A DNA stretch of 64,000 nt, taken from positions 620,001-684,000 of the forward strand of contig CM114271.1 of NCBI GenBank assembly GCA_050084515.1. The letters run 5' to 3'. Made by a program: the position numbers and the translations under genes. The notes under the pieces were generated by a model. It was not told where the DNA came from, ran no database searches, and was given only the letters and a program-made list of their open reading frames with translations. The stretch comes from Blasia pusilla (Eukaryota > Marchantiophyta > Marchantiopsida > Blasiales). This document shows, in pieces, positions 37,059 through 48,999 of this stretch (within the stretch, counting starts at the first letter, position 1; every line of letters begins with the position of its first letter).

Positions 37059-39445
37059 ATGTCCAGAGATGCGCTGCTTCTCCTCTTCTTCGTGGGACTC
37101 TCCGTGTGCCAGGTAGCCACGGTGGCCGGCAAACCGTATCCGCCTCCGCCCATGTTCCCCAAGGCCGGTACGTCGCTGACCCATTGCGCTCTCTCCTCCT
37201 TGGGTTACAGTGATTTTTCCGCTCTCTGAACTTGGTCCAGTCGCAACACCGTGAGAGAGAGAGGCAGATGCATGGATCACGGCTTCAATCGTTGACGGAG
37301 GCGAATTTCAAACTTGGTTTAGTGACTCACGAAACCATTTTCGGACCGATAATGTTTATTAACTTCGTTGAAGAGCTTGATTTTGTTAGTGCATAGCCCG
37401 TGAGAAGGATTAATGATGCCCTAAACATTTTATCATGCCCTCCCATAATGATATAGATGGGCACTCTGATAACGTAATTCCATTGAGAAGGAGGCCTGGT
37501 TAACCCTAGTAGGGAATATTAAAAAAAAAAATTTAAAATAAAATTTATTACCTTCCCGTCCCCTCCTCTCTACCCTTTCCGCCGTCTCCCTTTCTCATGA
37601 GTCCCATCTCATCACCTAAACTCTCTCCTCCCTTAAATAAAAGCGTCAAACCCTCGGGGACAGGTATATCCATGTATCGATCGATGTATATGTGTATGCA
37701 TACAGATAGAAACATATTAATACGATATCCATTGCCATATATATATGCATAGCATGTACGTTATACATCGCCATATATGTAGAGCATGTACGGGATCGAT
37801 TGCCATGTATGGATGGATGTGTGTTATATTATGTAAGGGATGGGTGGCAAAACTGATAGGGGATTGAAGGTTGTTGGCCGCGGCTTCTGCCACCTGTCGC
37901 AGGGTCGGTGAAGAACGCATGGCCGGAACTGCAGTTCCAAACCCTGGGCGCGGTGAAGACGAAGTTGCGGGCAGCGGGCGTGTCGGCCCTGTACGTCCTG
38001 GCCCCCGGAGCGGATCCCAATCCCAACGGCGTAGCCGTTGCCAATGGTACACTGCAGGATGTGTGGGTGTACGCGACTGGGCTGTCGGATTCCGACACGG
38101 TCTACGAAACTCCCAAGCGCGGCTTGTGGCATCACAATCGTACGTATACACTCGCCGATCTCCGCCCCATTTCACATTTTTGAGTTCTCGACTCTCTGAA
38201 TCCTCCCATCTTGCAGATCAGAAGTGACTACCAGTCTGTACATAATTTGCAAACGCGGAGCTTCTTGGCAGTAGGGATCTCCACAGCTGCACCGCTCGTC
38301 GTTTTGACCTCCACAAGTCGTAAGCAAATAGCAGACGAATAGCAGATTGAATGAGTGATATATGGGTATACATATGTTTTTAGTCCTAGAGAAGTGTACA
38401 CACATCTTCCACGATCTCAACCGCACCTTCACATTCATTCAAGTTTCAAGTTTCTCTTTGGGTTCTACGAAAGGCATTTGTTCTTTCAGTTCAGGTTCGG
38501 AAATTTTCTTCCAATGCCTAATTGGGGAGTACAATCAGGCTGCGTGAACACGGAAGCGTTATCGTCTACATGAATTCAGCTGGTACAACACCGATTGGCT
38601 AAGCCAAACATGAGGTCTCATCGTGAGGCGGTCCGGAGAGTACTAAAGGGATCACTCGGATTGTCCTCATGGAACTCATGAACTTGAATCATGAGCGCAC
38701 GAGATCTCAAATTAAGCACTCCATTCAAAAGCCCTAGCCTCGAAACTCCAAACTCCCACACTCAACAACAGTTCAGCCGCGTCTGCGTCGTCGGAGTTCC
38801 ATCATTAGGGGATCGTCTTGATGTTAAAGTGGCACAGATGTTTTCAAGGAGCCAGAGAGCGAGGGGAGCGACTCGATCTTCCGGTGACAGTCCATGGAAC
38901 ATTTACTGACGCTGGCTTTGCAAACTTCGGGGGATCATGAACTTCTCGAACACACGCCAAATGTTGTAACACTGTAAACTCGGGGATCATTTCTTGAACC
39001 CGTACCAAATGCTGTGGCTATGCACACTTTGGGGGATCATTGAAATTTGCGACACACAGCAAATTTCATGGCGTTGCAAACTTTGGGTGATGATTTCCTG
39101 AACACATACCAAACGTTAAGAATTCCAAGGCCTTGCGTCACTGCAGAGCAGTCCCTGAAGGATTGGGCTCCAGCTGCAGGTCTATGGCCACACAGCAAAG
39201 AAGCAACTGATTCACAGCCGCCATGGTGCGTTGATCTGGTGCGTGCAGGTTTGTCTCCGGGTTGGCCCGAGCTCGTCGGAGTGAGCTATCTGGACGCCAT
39301 CGCCCAGATAACAAACGATTACTTGGGAGTCACGGTAATTTATGGACCTGAAGGTCAACCACGCCTTTCCGATCTCCGTCTCGATCGCGTGTACCTGGAC
39401 ATCACCCCCTCCGGCAATGTCGCCAGCGCTCCCTTCGTCGGCTGA
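37059..39445 (+). CDS. Secreted two-domain potato inhibitor I family serine-protease inhibitor, 180 residues, three exons
   Basis: Members block subtilisin/chymotrypsin-type proteases through an exposed loop and often serve in defence. Exons are 37059-37167, 37903-38139 and 39249-39445; both introns are GT-AG and split a codon after its first base. Residues 1-24 are a clear signal peptide (LLLLFFVGLSVC, then VAG). A KPYPPPP linker follows. Domain 1 (about 43-113) starts WPEL and ends DTVYETPKRG, but its loop is longer (ADPNPNGVAV) and lacks the supporting arginines. Domain 2 (121-180) is canonical: WPELVG, then RLSDLRLDRV and a final PFVG. By alignment the reactive bond would be Ser156-Asp157, with Arg159 and Arg162 as loop supports. 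Ser at P1 is unusual. The exon 1-2 join gives KAGSVKNAWPEL. Exon boundaries are inferred, not transcript-based. Confidence 0.85.
37388..37457 (-). mobile_element. Truncated Helitron MITE in intron 1 of the inhibitor gene
   Basis: It resembles the 28661-28826 element: 'ttagtgcatagcccgtgag' followed by 'aaggattaatgatg', then directly 'ccctcccataatgatatagat'. The middle is deleted. The 5' end is at 37457 on the minus strand. Confidence 0.55.
38913..39115. repeat. ~52-bp minisatellite, four copies, in intron 2 of the inhibitor gene
   Basis: The unit 'gcaaacttYgggggatcat..ttcYtgaacacRYaccaaatgYtg' recurs at about 38920, 38973, 39023 and 39075 with substitutions. Confidence 0.7.
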
Positions 39446-39985
39446 TGTCAAAAGTGGCTCTGCCGTCGACGGTCTCCGCGGTGCAAGTGCTCACGGGTAC
39501 GTCAGTTGACGAGCAGTTCAATAACTTCAGTCACAGAGTGGCAGCCCAATTCACTGCAGATCTTTAACTCGTTATTGAGCTTTACTTCTAAAGATGCTTC
39601 TTCAGAACTAGTTTGTGTGCCATAGAATTTCATCCGCCCCAGTGGGATCCGTCGCCACGCTCCGCTTGAACTTTCCCGACTCAACTCTCAACTGCTAATG
39701 GTAAGAGCGCCTGATTGGGATGTGAAACTCGTAGGTTTGCAGGAGGAAACTGCTGCCGCGAATGGATCCATCTGCAGTTGATTCCACCCTATAATCTTGC
39801 GCAGGAAGGATCTACGTCTCACTCAAATAATATTACGTTGAGATAGATAGAGTTGGCCGGAACGTTTCAGATCCGGGTCGCGGACATCCTGTCACCTAGC
39901 GACAACGCTGAGCTCTTGATTGTCTGCGGCTGCTGATTGTTTTTGCCCTTGTTTTACAGATTTTTTAACAAGTTCCATATCTTCA
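39446..39985. other. 3' flank of the inhibitor gene
   Basis: No reading frame or repeat of note. It presumably contains the 3' UTR; I could not place a poly(A) site. Confidence 0.35.
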
Positions 39986-39989
39986 GCTG

Positions 39990-40575
39990 CGACTTTTCAG
40001 ATCGCTTGTCGGGTGGTCTCGAGCTGGAGCAAAATAAACTCAACTTTCAGATCGTGTCTGGACATGTCCGCGGCTGGAGCAAAATGAACTTGCCGGATTG
40101 TGTCTTTCGGAGCAGTCTTGAGCCAGAGCAAAATAAATTATCAGCTTGTGTCCTTTAAGAACAGTCTTGAGCTAGAGCACAACTACCTTGTCAGCTTGTG
40201 TCTTTCAGATCAGTCTTGAGCTAGAGCACAACAAAGTTGTCAGCTTGTGTCTTTCAGATCAGTCTAGAGCTAGAGCACAACGAACTTATCAGCTTGCGTC
40301 TTTCAGAGCAGTCTTCAGCAAGATTAAAATAAACTCTGACCTTGTGTCTTTCAGAGCCAAATAAACTTATCAGATTGTATGAGCTACCCTCAGCTGGAGA
40401 AAATAAATAAAAAAAGAATTCGACTTGTGACTCTAGCACTCTTGAGCTGGAAGAAATCAAACATTTCAGATTGTATCTGGAGCTGTCCTCAGCTTGAGCA
40501 AAATAAACTTTTCACATTGTGACTTGAGCAGTTTTCAACTGGAGCATTCTCGAGCTGAATCAGATCGTGGCTTCA
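39990..40575. repeat. ~50-bp minisatellite, about eleven copies
   Basis: The unit 'cagcttgtgtctttcagatcagtcttgagctagagcacaacRaactt' repeats about every 49-51 bp from about 40000 to 40575. The central copies (40142-40290) are best preserved and the outer ones degenerate. Nothing suggests that it is coding. Confidence 0.85.
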
Positions 40576-40579
40576 GCAA

Positions 40580-42070
40580 TCCCAAGCTGGATCAATCAAG
40601 AATCTCGCAAAATTCATGACCATCATTCAAGGGAGATAGATCCCACTCCTCGACTCTCGAAAGCCAGGATTCGGAACCATCCCTATTCTCCACTTCCAAG
40701 GCTTCCTCCAAAAGGAACACTTAATAATAGCGTTTTGAAATTCTCTATGTAAGTCAAGGATACCTCCCCCCCAAACCCTTCACCGTCCGATCAGAATCCA
40801 ACAGAATAACGCATGCAACGCATCCCAAGCGCAGCCCTGCGTACTGAGATTCGCTACCACCTAACACCATACGTATATACTATTCATTCGAATATGACTT
40901 CTCAGCACGCGCCTTAGTTCACTTAATTCGACGACGAAGGTAATTAATTATGATTACTTATGAGCAAAAGTTGTGAGTTTAATTAATTTAATTATTATGG
41001 AACCTCTCGATCTCTATTTTCCACGTGGCAAATGGGGAAATTAAAAAAGTTTGAATATGTGTGTACACTTCTTATACACTGATAAAAACTCTTCAAACTA
41101 TTGCGCGAACATTATATTAATATTATTGGATGGGTTTGAAGAAACTCTTGAGAAAAAGGAAATTGAATTACGGAGAGCCAATAAAAAAAGTATTACCAGT
41201 GCATAACTAGTACTATCTTAAAAGCAAAAGCTCTGCCATAGCCTCCCAATGAATTTTTAAATTTTCTTTCATTTTTCTTAAATGAAATAAAATTTTCAAT
41301 AGAAAAATCTGTAAGTAATAAAAACTTTCTAAGAAATAATAAAAAAATTTAAAAGAAATTTTCTAAGATATCATGAATCATTTTTATTTTATTTTTAAAT
41401 TTTTAAAAAAGTAAAAATTAAAAATTAAAAAGTAAATTTTGGAAATGAAATAACATATTATTTTTTTAAATTGAGAAAAGAATAACTTGAAATTTTCTTA
41501 TTCTTAATAATGATGAAAATAATCTTTAAGCTTTCATCGTGAAGGATTTCAAAAGAATATTTTGAAAAAAATATGGGATCAAAATGAACGAAATTATTTA
41601 TTTATTTATTTGAGAGATAGGGATTGAAAAAAATTCTTGATAATTTATTTTTAAATTAAAATTAAACTTAATTAGAAAAAATAAAATGATATATTTCATG
41701 ATTATTCATAATTTTAAACACAAATTTATCTTTACTATTTACTCATCAACTCTATGATTTCAAATTTTTCACGTGTCTATAATATAACACTCCATGATAT
41801 ATATTCCCCATTTGTGAAGTATTTTCATTTTTATTTGTCCAATTGAGTTCATCGGATAGGCAAAAAGTTATCAGTAGCCATTACCCCCAATCCACCTTAT
41901 GAAATTGAATGAGATCATTTGAAAAAAAAACCAGTGGAGCAGCTCCTCACAGATGTGAATTATTAAATACTTGTGACGCGTGGTGCATGAGTTCAATTCT
42001 TATAAGAGTTTAAATACCTTCTAAAATTGTTATAAATTTTTTTGAATGATTCTATTAATTTAGGGATGGA
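40580..42070. other. Strongly AT-rich DNA
   Basis: A/T-dominated from about 40900 with many homopolymer runs. No gene, RNA or structured repeat was seen. Confidence 0.5.
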
Positions 42071-42787
42071 GCTATTTTCAAGATTGCACGGAAATTGACA
42101 AGTCCGTACATGGGATGGACATGTCCATGCAGATGCCGAGCCCGCACCTGAGTCCACACGAAGCCCGCCGTGTAGACCCGGTGTGATGGATAAGGTTGCA
42201 TGTGGACAAAGTCCGTATCCGTGGACATGTCCATGTCCGTGGACTTATGTGCGTCCTATGGAAGGACTTGTCCGTATGGGCCCCATCTTTCCCTTCTTTC
42301 TCATTCCCCTTACTTGCCTTCGTGTTCCATACTCCTCCATTTCTTCCTCCCTCCACCTCCACCTCCACTCCCTCCTCCCTCATTGCTCCTCTCATCCTTG
42401 CCTTGCCTTCCATCATGGACTAAAAGTGTGGATCCCACCTCTTGGAACCCATGTCCGTGGACATGTCCAGGCTTGCCCGTCCTAAGGAAGGACTTGTCCA
42501 TTTTTGTGCAACAATGGTGATGGAGCCCTTACCCGTTGCATGGCCCACCATGACCTACAACAGGCCCGTAGGGTGGGCTCAGTCCCTCGCAAGGCCCGCC
42601 CAATTGGGGCCAAGTCTGCCCTGTAGGCCTCGTTGGGAGCCTATCGCGGACTCTGTCAGCCTGGGTCTATGCGGCGGGTTCAAGTGCGGGCCGCAGGTAC
42701 CCGGGCCCGTACGAACATGTCCGTCCATGGAACAGACGTAAATCCGCAGACACAGACTTTGCATGTGTGCAACCTTAGCCATTTTAT
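42071..42787. mobile_element. hAT-type element, 701 bp, with near-perfect 8-bp TSD and a nested copy inside
   Basis: The body is 42079-42779, starting CAAGATTGCACGGAAATTG and ending TGTGTGCAACCTTA. The flanks are GCTATTTT and GCCATTTT. The interior is GC-rich with repeated 'gcccg' and 'ggacatgtcc' words and has no transposase. It contains the second element at 42191-42516. Confidence 0.75.
42183..42524. mobile_element. Nested hAT-type MITE, 326 bp, with perfect TSD GTGATGGA
   Basis: The body is 42191-42516, starting TAAGGTTGCATGTGGACAAAG and ending with TTTTTGTGCAACAATG. GTGATGGA lies on both sides (42183-42190 and 42517-42524). Its body, including a CT-rich centre and 'ccatcatg', matches the split MITE at 19654-19936. 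Confidence 0.9.
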
Positions 42788-42804
42788 TAGTTGAGACTTG
42801 GAGA

Positions 42805-42867
42805 GGATCATATGTCAAGAGGAGAGGTGTTTGAAAATAAGAAGGCTCCCTCCAATAATTATATAGA
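42805..42867 (-). mobile_element. Helitron MITE 5' end fragment
   Basis: 'catatgtcaagaggagaggtg' followed by 'tttgaaaataagaaggctccctccaataattatatagat' matches the 5' end of the 166-bp element. The 3' end is missing. Confidence 0.6.
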
Positions 42868-42869
42868 TG

Positions 42870-44610
42870 GAAATGAAAATACCATCAATTTCTTAAAAAT
42901 TATATTTATAAAGTCTAAAAATAGATTTCTAAACAAGTAATTTTGGAAACGTGCATCTTAAAATCTAAAATTGGGTTTGGCTCAACGGGTTTAATCTTGG
43001 GTGGAGAAACGGCATAATTATGTTAGACCATCTCCTAACATGTAGATAAATGTGGGCTTTCAGGTAATATTGATTTGTGTACTCAGTTGTAAATAAAACT
43101 TAAATGGATCCATTTGGATGCAAAAACTTAAACAAGAAGTGATAGTGGTGAATTTTAGGTCATTTTTCAAGAGCTAGGAGGCCAAACTTGAATCCATACT
43201 CTCCTTTTTTTGTGTGATGCAAATTTATAATTAGCGTGAGTGGTAGTGAGTGCTTCTAATGGACCAATACGCACAAAATTGCAATTAATTATGGCCCTTA
43301 CAAGCACTCGATGTTATGTTTTCTCTTTCACTTGAGGCACAACGGACTTTGATCCCAATTGAAGGTGCAATATTCTAAATCATGTGTGAATGGAAGCGCT
43401 TTGGAATTCCATGTGATGAGTGAAACTTCACAGTAGAAATCCAAATTTCTCAAAAATCTAATGAATGTGAATAGAGATTTTAAATTTTAAGAAAAATTGT
43501 AATTGTTGTACTTTTTGGGGAAAATTTCCCAATTCTAATATTGTAGCATTTCATAAAATTTTGTAATTTTTATGGAAGTTAGTAATCATTTTTAAGCTAG
43601 CTAAACTTGATACAATTGAGCACTTGCAAAACATTTTAGAATAGTCCATAATAAATTAAAAGATCTTCTTCTTCATTTTTAGGAATTTATTGTAAAGATA
43701 ATGAATCACTAAAAATCAAAAATTGAGGAAGAGAAGGATCCAAGGACTTTTTATCACCAAATCGATCATAAAGCTCATTTTGGAATTGTTTGCTATCCAC
43801 AAAAATTGCATATATATTCCAACATCACTTGTCAACATGTTATCTTTTTCATATACACACACCAATTCCAATATTTTATATACCCACTTTTCAACTATTA
43901 AGCCAAACTCAAACAGATTTTTGAGACCACAAACAATACAATTTAAACGTATACCAAAACACAACGTTTCATGGATACTTGTGAGTTCAAAAATTTTTGG
44001 AGACACCAAAGTTAATGTGTGTCGTTAATATACTTAGAATGTAACTCCTAATAACAAGTTATATGAAATATACCATATACCGTACTAATTTACATGTTCC
44101 ACGGGGAGGAGAAAAGTTTCAAGCTCCTTCTCTTGGGATTCGCAAGCATATGGGTTTGGCAAAATTGTGGGAGCCCAAATATAGAAGTAAAGGAATTGAT
44201 CCAACATAGATCATTTGTTGGTTATGGAACTTATCACATCATAGTTAGTCGATAGTTAGAGTTCTATCATGTTCACATCGCTCGCAACAATGTAGGGTGT
44301 TAGTAGGATATTTGAATACAAATATCCTACTATAAATATCCTAGAAATAGCTACAAATTTGAATTGATTGGTCAAGTAAAGTTAGTCATAGCTTCGTTAC
44401 ATCCAAGGTTTGGCAAAAAACCTTAGGCAAAATTTGTAATTTTCTAGAAAAAAAATTTAGCCGCAGACTAGAGTCAATAGAAACCAAAGGTACCTTGGCT
44501 ATATTCTAGGCACCAAATTTGTGCCAAAAATGGCACCATAGGTTTGCTAATTGGGCATCAAAGGTACGGCGGTGCCCTAGGAATGGCCCGTTGGGTGTCA
44601 AAGGTACACT
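42870..44610. other. AT-rich intergenic DNA
   Basis: No gene recognised. Open frames of about 100 codons on both strands at 43716-44028 are AT-biased and lack domain features. Confidence 0.4.
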
Positions 44611-44616
44611 AGAAAT

Positions 44617-45162
44617 GAAGGTTGCATGAAAAAAAACTTGTCCGTCCATGGGACAAACATGCCTAGACAAGCTCAGACATTCTCTGCATGGGTTCTTTTC
44701 ATACCTCCGTTGCCCATGCAGACTCAAGATGTGGGAATAGGTACGGGTTTGGATTAAGGGAATTGGGCACGGATCGAATGAGTGTGCACGCTGTGAGCGC
44801 GCGCACTTGGCCGGTAGGGCCCCACACAAGAAGGCCCAAGGCCCGCCTTGCACGGGTCATCTGCCAACTTCATTGCTCACATGGCCAACTTCACTCTTGA
44901 ATTTACGCGTACGTAATATCAAGCTATTGAAGATCGTAGCTGCAATGAGCCTTACGTGGGCTTGCCGTGGGCCTTGCACAAGCTTAGGACAAGCCAGGGA
45001 AGGGCTCATAGCCCACATAACCAATCGATCCCTAATCGCCTCCCCTAATCTGAGCCTATACCCATGCCCACGGGGGCTACTAGGGTACCAAAGAACCCCG
45101 ATGGGAGACTTGTGGGACATCTCCGTCCCATGGACGGATAAGACTATTTCCATGCAACCATG
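44617..45162. mobile_element. hAT-type element, ~545 bp
   Basis: It starts GAAGGTTGCATG and ends CATGCAACCATG, with inner 'cttgtccgtccatgggac' mirrored by 'gtcccatggacggataag'. No clear duplication flanks it. The phrase 'tcacatggccaacttcactc' inside also occurs at 45607 in a neighbouring LTR fragment, so this copy may have captured or recombined with that DNA. Confidence 0.6.
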
Positions 45163-45465
45163 ACGCCATGGTGGAGAGATTATTTTGGATTTAAATGTTC
45201 TTATTTGATTGGTATATGGTTATAATGAAATCATTCGAGAAATCTACTATCAAACTTGGTGCTTGAATTCGAGTTCTTCACATACAAACTTCTTATCTTG
45301 ATTCTGCCCTACCTTGTGATTCTTGTTGCAGCCAACTAGATTAAAATCATGTTCAAAATCCTTTGGAAGAGGATGATTATCATCCTTAGATCACCATCTT
45401 GTAAGTAATTATTAAACTCAATTTCCCTTCACCCTCATTTATTGGCAACATTGGTTTCAAGTATA

Positions 45466-46049
45466 TAGTGCGCGTACACATCACTAGTCATATCTACATA
45501 ACACACAACACTCATCTTTCCAACACACAGGTAGATCCACATATAAATGAAATACATTCATGCATGTGCACCAAGACCACACAATAAAATTGAAGTGAAA
45601 ATGGCTCACATGGCCAACTTCACTCTTGAATTTACACGTGATATCAAACCATATATATCCACCCTCCGCTGTGAGGGAATCCGACTCTAGCATCCTAGTT
45701 CCTACCAAACACTAAGCAAGAGAGGTATTCCAATGGCTCAACATGAGAAAGATGGATTGCGGAAGCCCTCTCTTCCTCTCTTATACCCTTGGGAAGAGGC
45801 AAAAGATCTTCCCCCAAAAATAGCCCTCCAAATTGTAACTTGAGTGCACAAGTTATCGGGTGACCCTTGACTCAATCAATGGGTCACTTTGTTAAAAATT
45901 GTTAAGAGGGAAATTTTCATAAAAAATGATCCCCATGCAATGGACTTGTTGCCAATCTCATCCAACACGTCAGGACAAAGTTACGCCCAAAAATCCTACT
46001 CACCCTCTATTTTGTCAATAAAGTAGAACTCTATCCGCTACATAAGATG
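45466..46049. mobile_element. Gypsy LTR fragment
   Basis: It resembles 47821-48991: 'gtgcgcgtacacatcactag', 'aggtagatccacatataaatg' and, at its right end, 'gtagaactctatccgctacataagatg'. A hAT element begins at 46050. Confidence 0.55.
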
Positions 46050-46535
46050 CAAGGTTGCACACGGACAAAGTCTGTGTCCACGAAAATGTCCATGTCTGTT
46101 GACTTATGTTCGTCCTAGGGATGGACATGTCCTCGAGGGCTCAAGTACTCGCGGCCCGCACTCTAGCCCACCGTGAGCCCCCCGCGTAGACCTAGGCTCA
46201 TCAAGCGTGCACCCGTATTGTGGCCCGCGTGCAACATGAATTAGGCTATTAGCATGTGGTAGGCTTGCATGGCGGGTTGGGTCCTAATTGGAAGGGCTCA
46301 AGCCTGTATAGGGCCTTAAAACCCTAAACCCTAAGCCCGCCCAACGGAAGCCCTACCTACCCCGTGGGGTCTTGTTGCGGGCTCGTATAGGTTGCACGTG
46401 GGCCACAAATGGGTGTTGGCTCAGCCAACCTGGGTCTACACGACGGGCTTAGCAACAAGCTCAAATACGGGCCGTGGATATCCGATCGGCATGTCCGTCC
46501 CATAGACAATTTTTTTCCGTTTTCGTGCAACCTTG
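46050..46535. mobile_element. hAT-type element, 486 bp, with 11-bp perfect inverted ends
   Basis: It starts CAAGGTTGCAC and ends GTGCAACCTTG. The interior carries 'gtccatgtctgttgacttatg' and many 'gcccg' words, plus a telomere-like 'aaaccctaaaccctaa' stretch at 46319. The 8 bp on either side do not match, so the flanks have changed or a deletion occurred. Confidence 0.75.
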
Positions 46536-46690
46536 CTAAAATAGGACAAGTACTTCTTCTTCAAGTAGGTTTATTTGTCAAACAAGCCACTCCTCTTCTA
46601 AATATTTTGTTCTGTACTTCTCATGAGGTACAATGATGCTTTTGTATAAATTATTGTTGGCGTCTCAATATAACTAAGATATGAAAATTG

Positions 46691-46910
46691 TTATGGGCAT
46701 ATACATCGCTAGTCACGTCTACGCAACTTGCAACATTGATCTTCCCAACACGTAGATAAATCCACACATAAATGAAATATACTCATACATATATACCAAG
46801 ATTACGTTATTCCCCCCCCCCCCCCTAATTGGCAGTTGGGTCCTCCTAATGCCTCATACTAGCCATCACATCTACCTGGCATGATCTACTATCCTATACA
46901 CATCTAGCAT
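46691..46910. mobile_element. Terminal LTR fragment of the second methyltransferase gypsy
   Basis: 'gggcatatacatcgctagtcacg' through 'actatcctatacacatctag' parallels the start of 47821-48991. It directly abuts the truncated methyltransferase, the same arrangement as at 19937. A run of 15 C lies at about 46814-46828. Confidence 0.5.
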
Positions 46911-46924
46911 CATCAATGCTCTCA

Positions 46925-47080
46925 TACCCGCAATATCTTCCAATACATGCTTGCCCTGGATTCCATTTCATCTATCTCTACCTCGAGATATATTTCATCT
47001 TGCAACATTGCAACTAACCTCCGTGTTGATCCTTACGAAGAGATCTAACACTCTCACATCTTCCTTTGGATGTTGCCTCA
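46925..47080 (-). pseudogene. Second gypsy methyltransferase remnant (motif I region only)
   Basis: Minus strand: VRVLDLFVRINTEVSCNV aligns with VLDLFGGISTGFAVVL of the first copy. After a frameshift, YLEVEIDEMESRASM aligns with YLYVEIDDIASHASL. The catalytic part is deleted. An upstream protease remnant at the same spacing as in copy one (about 430 bp) confirms the order. Confidence 0.75.
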
Positions 47081-47399
47081 CAATAGGTGTGGTATCCAAG
47101 AATATGAAGTCTCCACTCCAAGAGCATGACCATCACCTCATCTATTACAAGAAAAAAAGCATGACTCCATGTCTACCTCATTGGCCCTCATGAGCTCGTC
47201 TACACTTCTCTACAAGTCAACGCTTGTAACCACTGATGATGACGAGGTCTCATTACCATCGGAAGAGAAACCCATCTTGGCATGTCTCTCCACAGGACTA
47301 TCCTCTATTGGGACGTCCTCTCCATGAGTGCTCCTCTCCAACAACTCCCTCACCAACTACTCAGTCCCCATGAATACTCCCAATTTGGTTATGGTATCA

Positions 47400-47815
47400 C
47401 CTCGTAGACCACCACTACATCCTCCAAATCGCAAAAGTACGTAAATGGTCATCCATCTATCACCTGGTCGCCATCCTAGCCGATAAGCAACCATTCCATT
47501 CCAAAATTGAGGATTAAACCAACGGGGTATAATACTGTAATCCCTACCAACGTATCATACAACTTTGTTGGTATTGTTATTGTAGGAGAGCATACCATCA
47601 CACTATCTGATGCATGCTTCAAGTCTCACAACTAGCTCTTGCAAGTCATGTATTGTGTGGACAACCCATCCTCAATAAAGGTCTGTATCTAAAAGGGACA
47701 AGGCTCAATGTTGCCTTCCCATAATCCCAACCCCAAACACGTCATCTTCCCTACGAGCTTCCCTACTATAAGGGGTTTCATTCCCAAGTCAAGTCAGACG
47801 CCTTACGGATGATAC
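47400..47815 (-). pseudogene. Second gypsy protease remnant
   Basis: The minus strand reads LDLGMKPLIVGKLVGKM and NIEPCPF, then AYRLGWRPGDRWM. These correspond to LLDSEAQPLMFGK, EHCPF and NRPGWQSGDG of the first copy. Stops and a lost catalytic motif show it is dead. Confidence 0.7.
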
Positions 47816-47820
47816 ACTCT

Positions 47821-48991
47821 TGTCGTGCGCAAACACATCGCTACACAGTCCATATTTTTGGTCATATCCACACTATACAACATTGATCTTCCCAATATAG
47901 AGATACATCCACTCATATACAAAAATGAACTCATGCATGTACATTAAGATCACACAAGGTACCCCGAAGTTGGCAATTAGGTCTCCCTAACTCCTTAGTA
48001 TATATCACACATATCTGACATGACCTACTATCCTATACACATCTAGGATATAACCATCATCCCATAGAGATTGCACCAAGAGGGAAGGTCAAATACGATA
48101 TATGCCATTCTCTAGAACAACTATCACACATCAACATGGTACATGGCTGCACCTATTGTAGGTCCACACAACATACATCTCAAGCCCATAGGCACCACTG
48201 CCAAGCTTGGATCCACTATCCCATCCATATTTGGAAGATGACAAGGCACATAGTTGCATGCATGATCCTTCCGAACCATACTATCTTGTCCTTCCAACAC
48301 GAGGACTCCGGTCAGTAACACCTTGCGAACACGCAAAAGCATGCACCCTACAATGACATATAGGGTCGTGGGTGTTGAAGATCTTTCTTCTCTAAAATTT
48401 GAGTACAAATAGCTCACATAGCGAAATCCAAATCTATATTGGCATATTGAGCCACATCCACCCTCCTCTATGAGGAAGTCCAGACACTAGCACACGCAAA
48501 AGCATGTGCCATATAATTACATCTAGGGTCGTGGGTGCTAAGGATCTTTCTTATGTAAAATCTCAATAAAAATGGCTCACATGGTGAGAGCTACTCTTGA
48601 ATATATATTGGCGTATTGAGCCACATCAACCCTCCTCTATGAGAGAGTTTGGATACTAGCACCCAAGTTCCTTCTACACACAAAGCAAGAGAGGTGCTCC
48701 TAAGGCTCAACGTAAGAAATATGGCTTGAGAAAGCCATATCTCCCTCCCTTATAGCCTTCAATGATAACGTGCATGCACAAGTTACCAGGTGACCCTTCA
48801 CTCAATCAACAAGTTACTTGTCTGAAAAAGACCAATATACAAAATTGCTCAAAAAAAACTTTTCCAACGCAATGGACCTGCCATCAACCTCATTTCAACA
48901 CTTGAGGATGAAGTTACACCCAAACAACCCGCTGATCCTCTATGTTGTCAATATGGTAGAACTCTATTTGTTGGCTTACTAAGATGTGACA
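47821..48991. mobile_element. LTR insertion, 1,171 bp
   Basis: It starts TGTCGTGCGCAAACACATCGC and ends AAGATGTGACA (TGTC...GACA ends), like the outer ends of the gypsy composite at 19937-28033. It splits the second gypsy copy between protease and gag. Colinearity with copy one resumes on each side. The flanks ACTCT and CCATA do not match, so the target duplication is lost or the boundary is slightly off. Confidence 0.65.
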
Positions 48992-48999
48992 CCATACAT

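Noticed and set aside
43716-44028. Pair of ~100-codon frames on opposite strands
   Set aside because: AT-biased, mutually overlapping and without family features.
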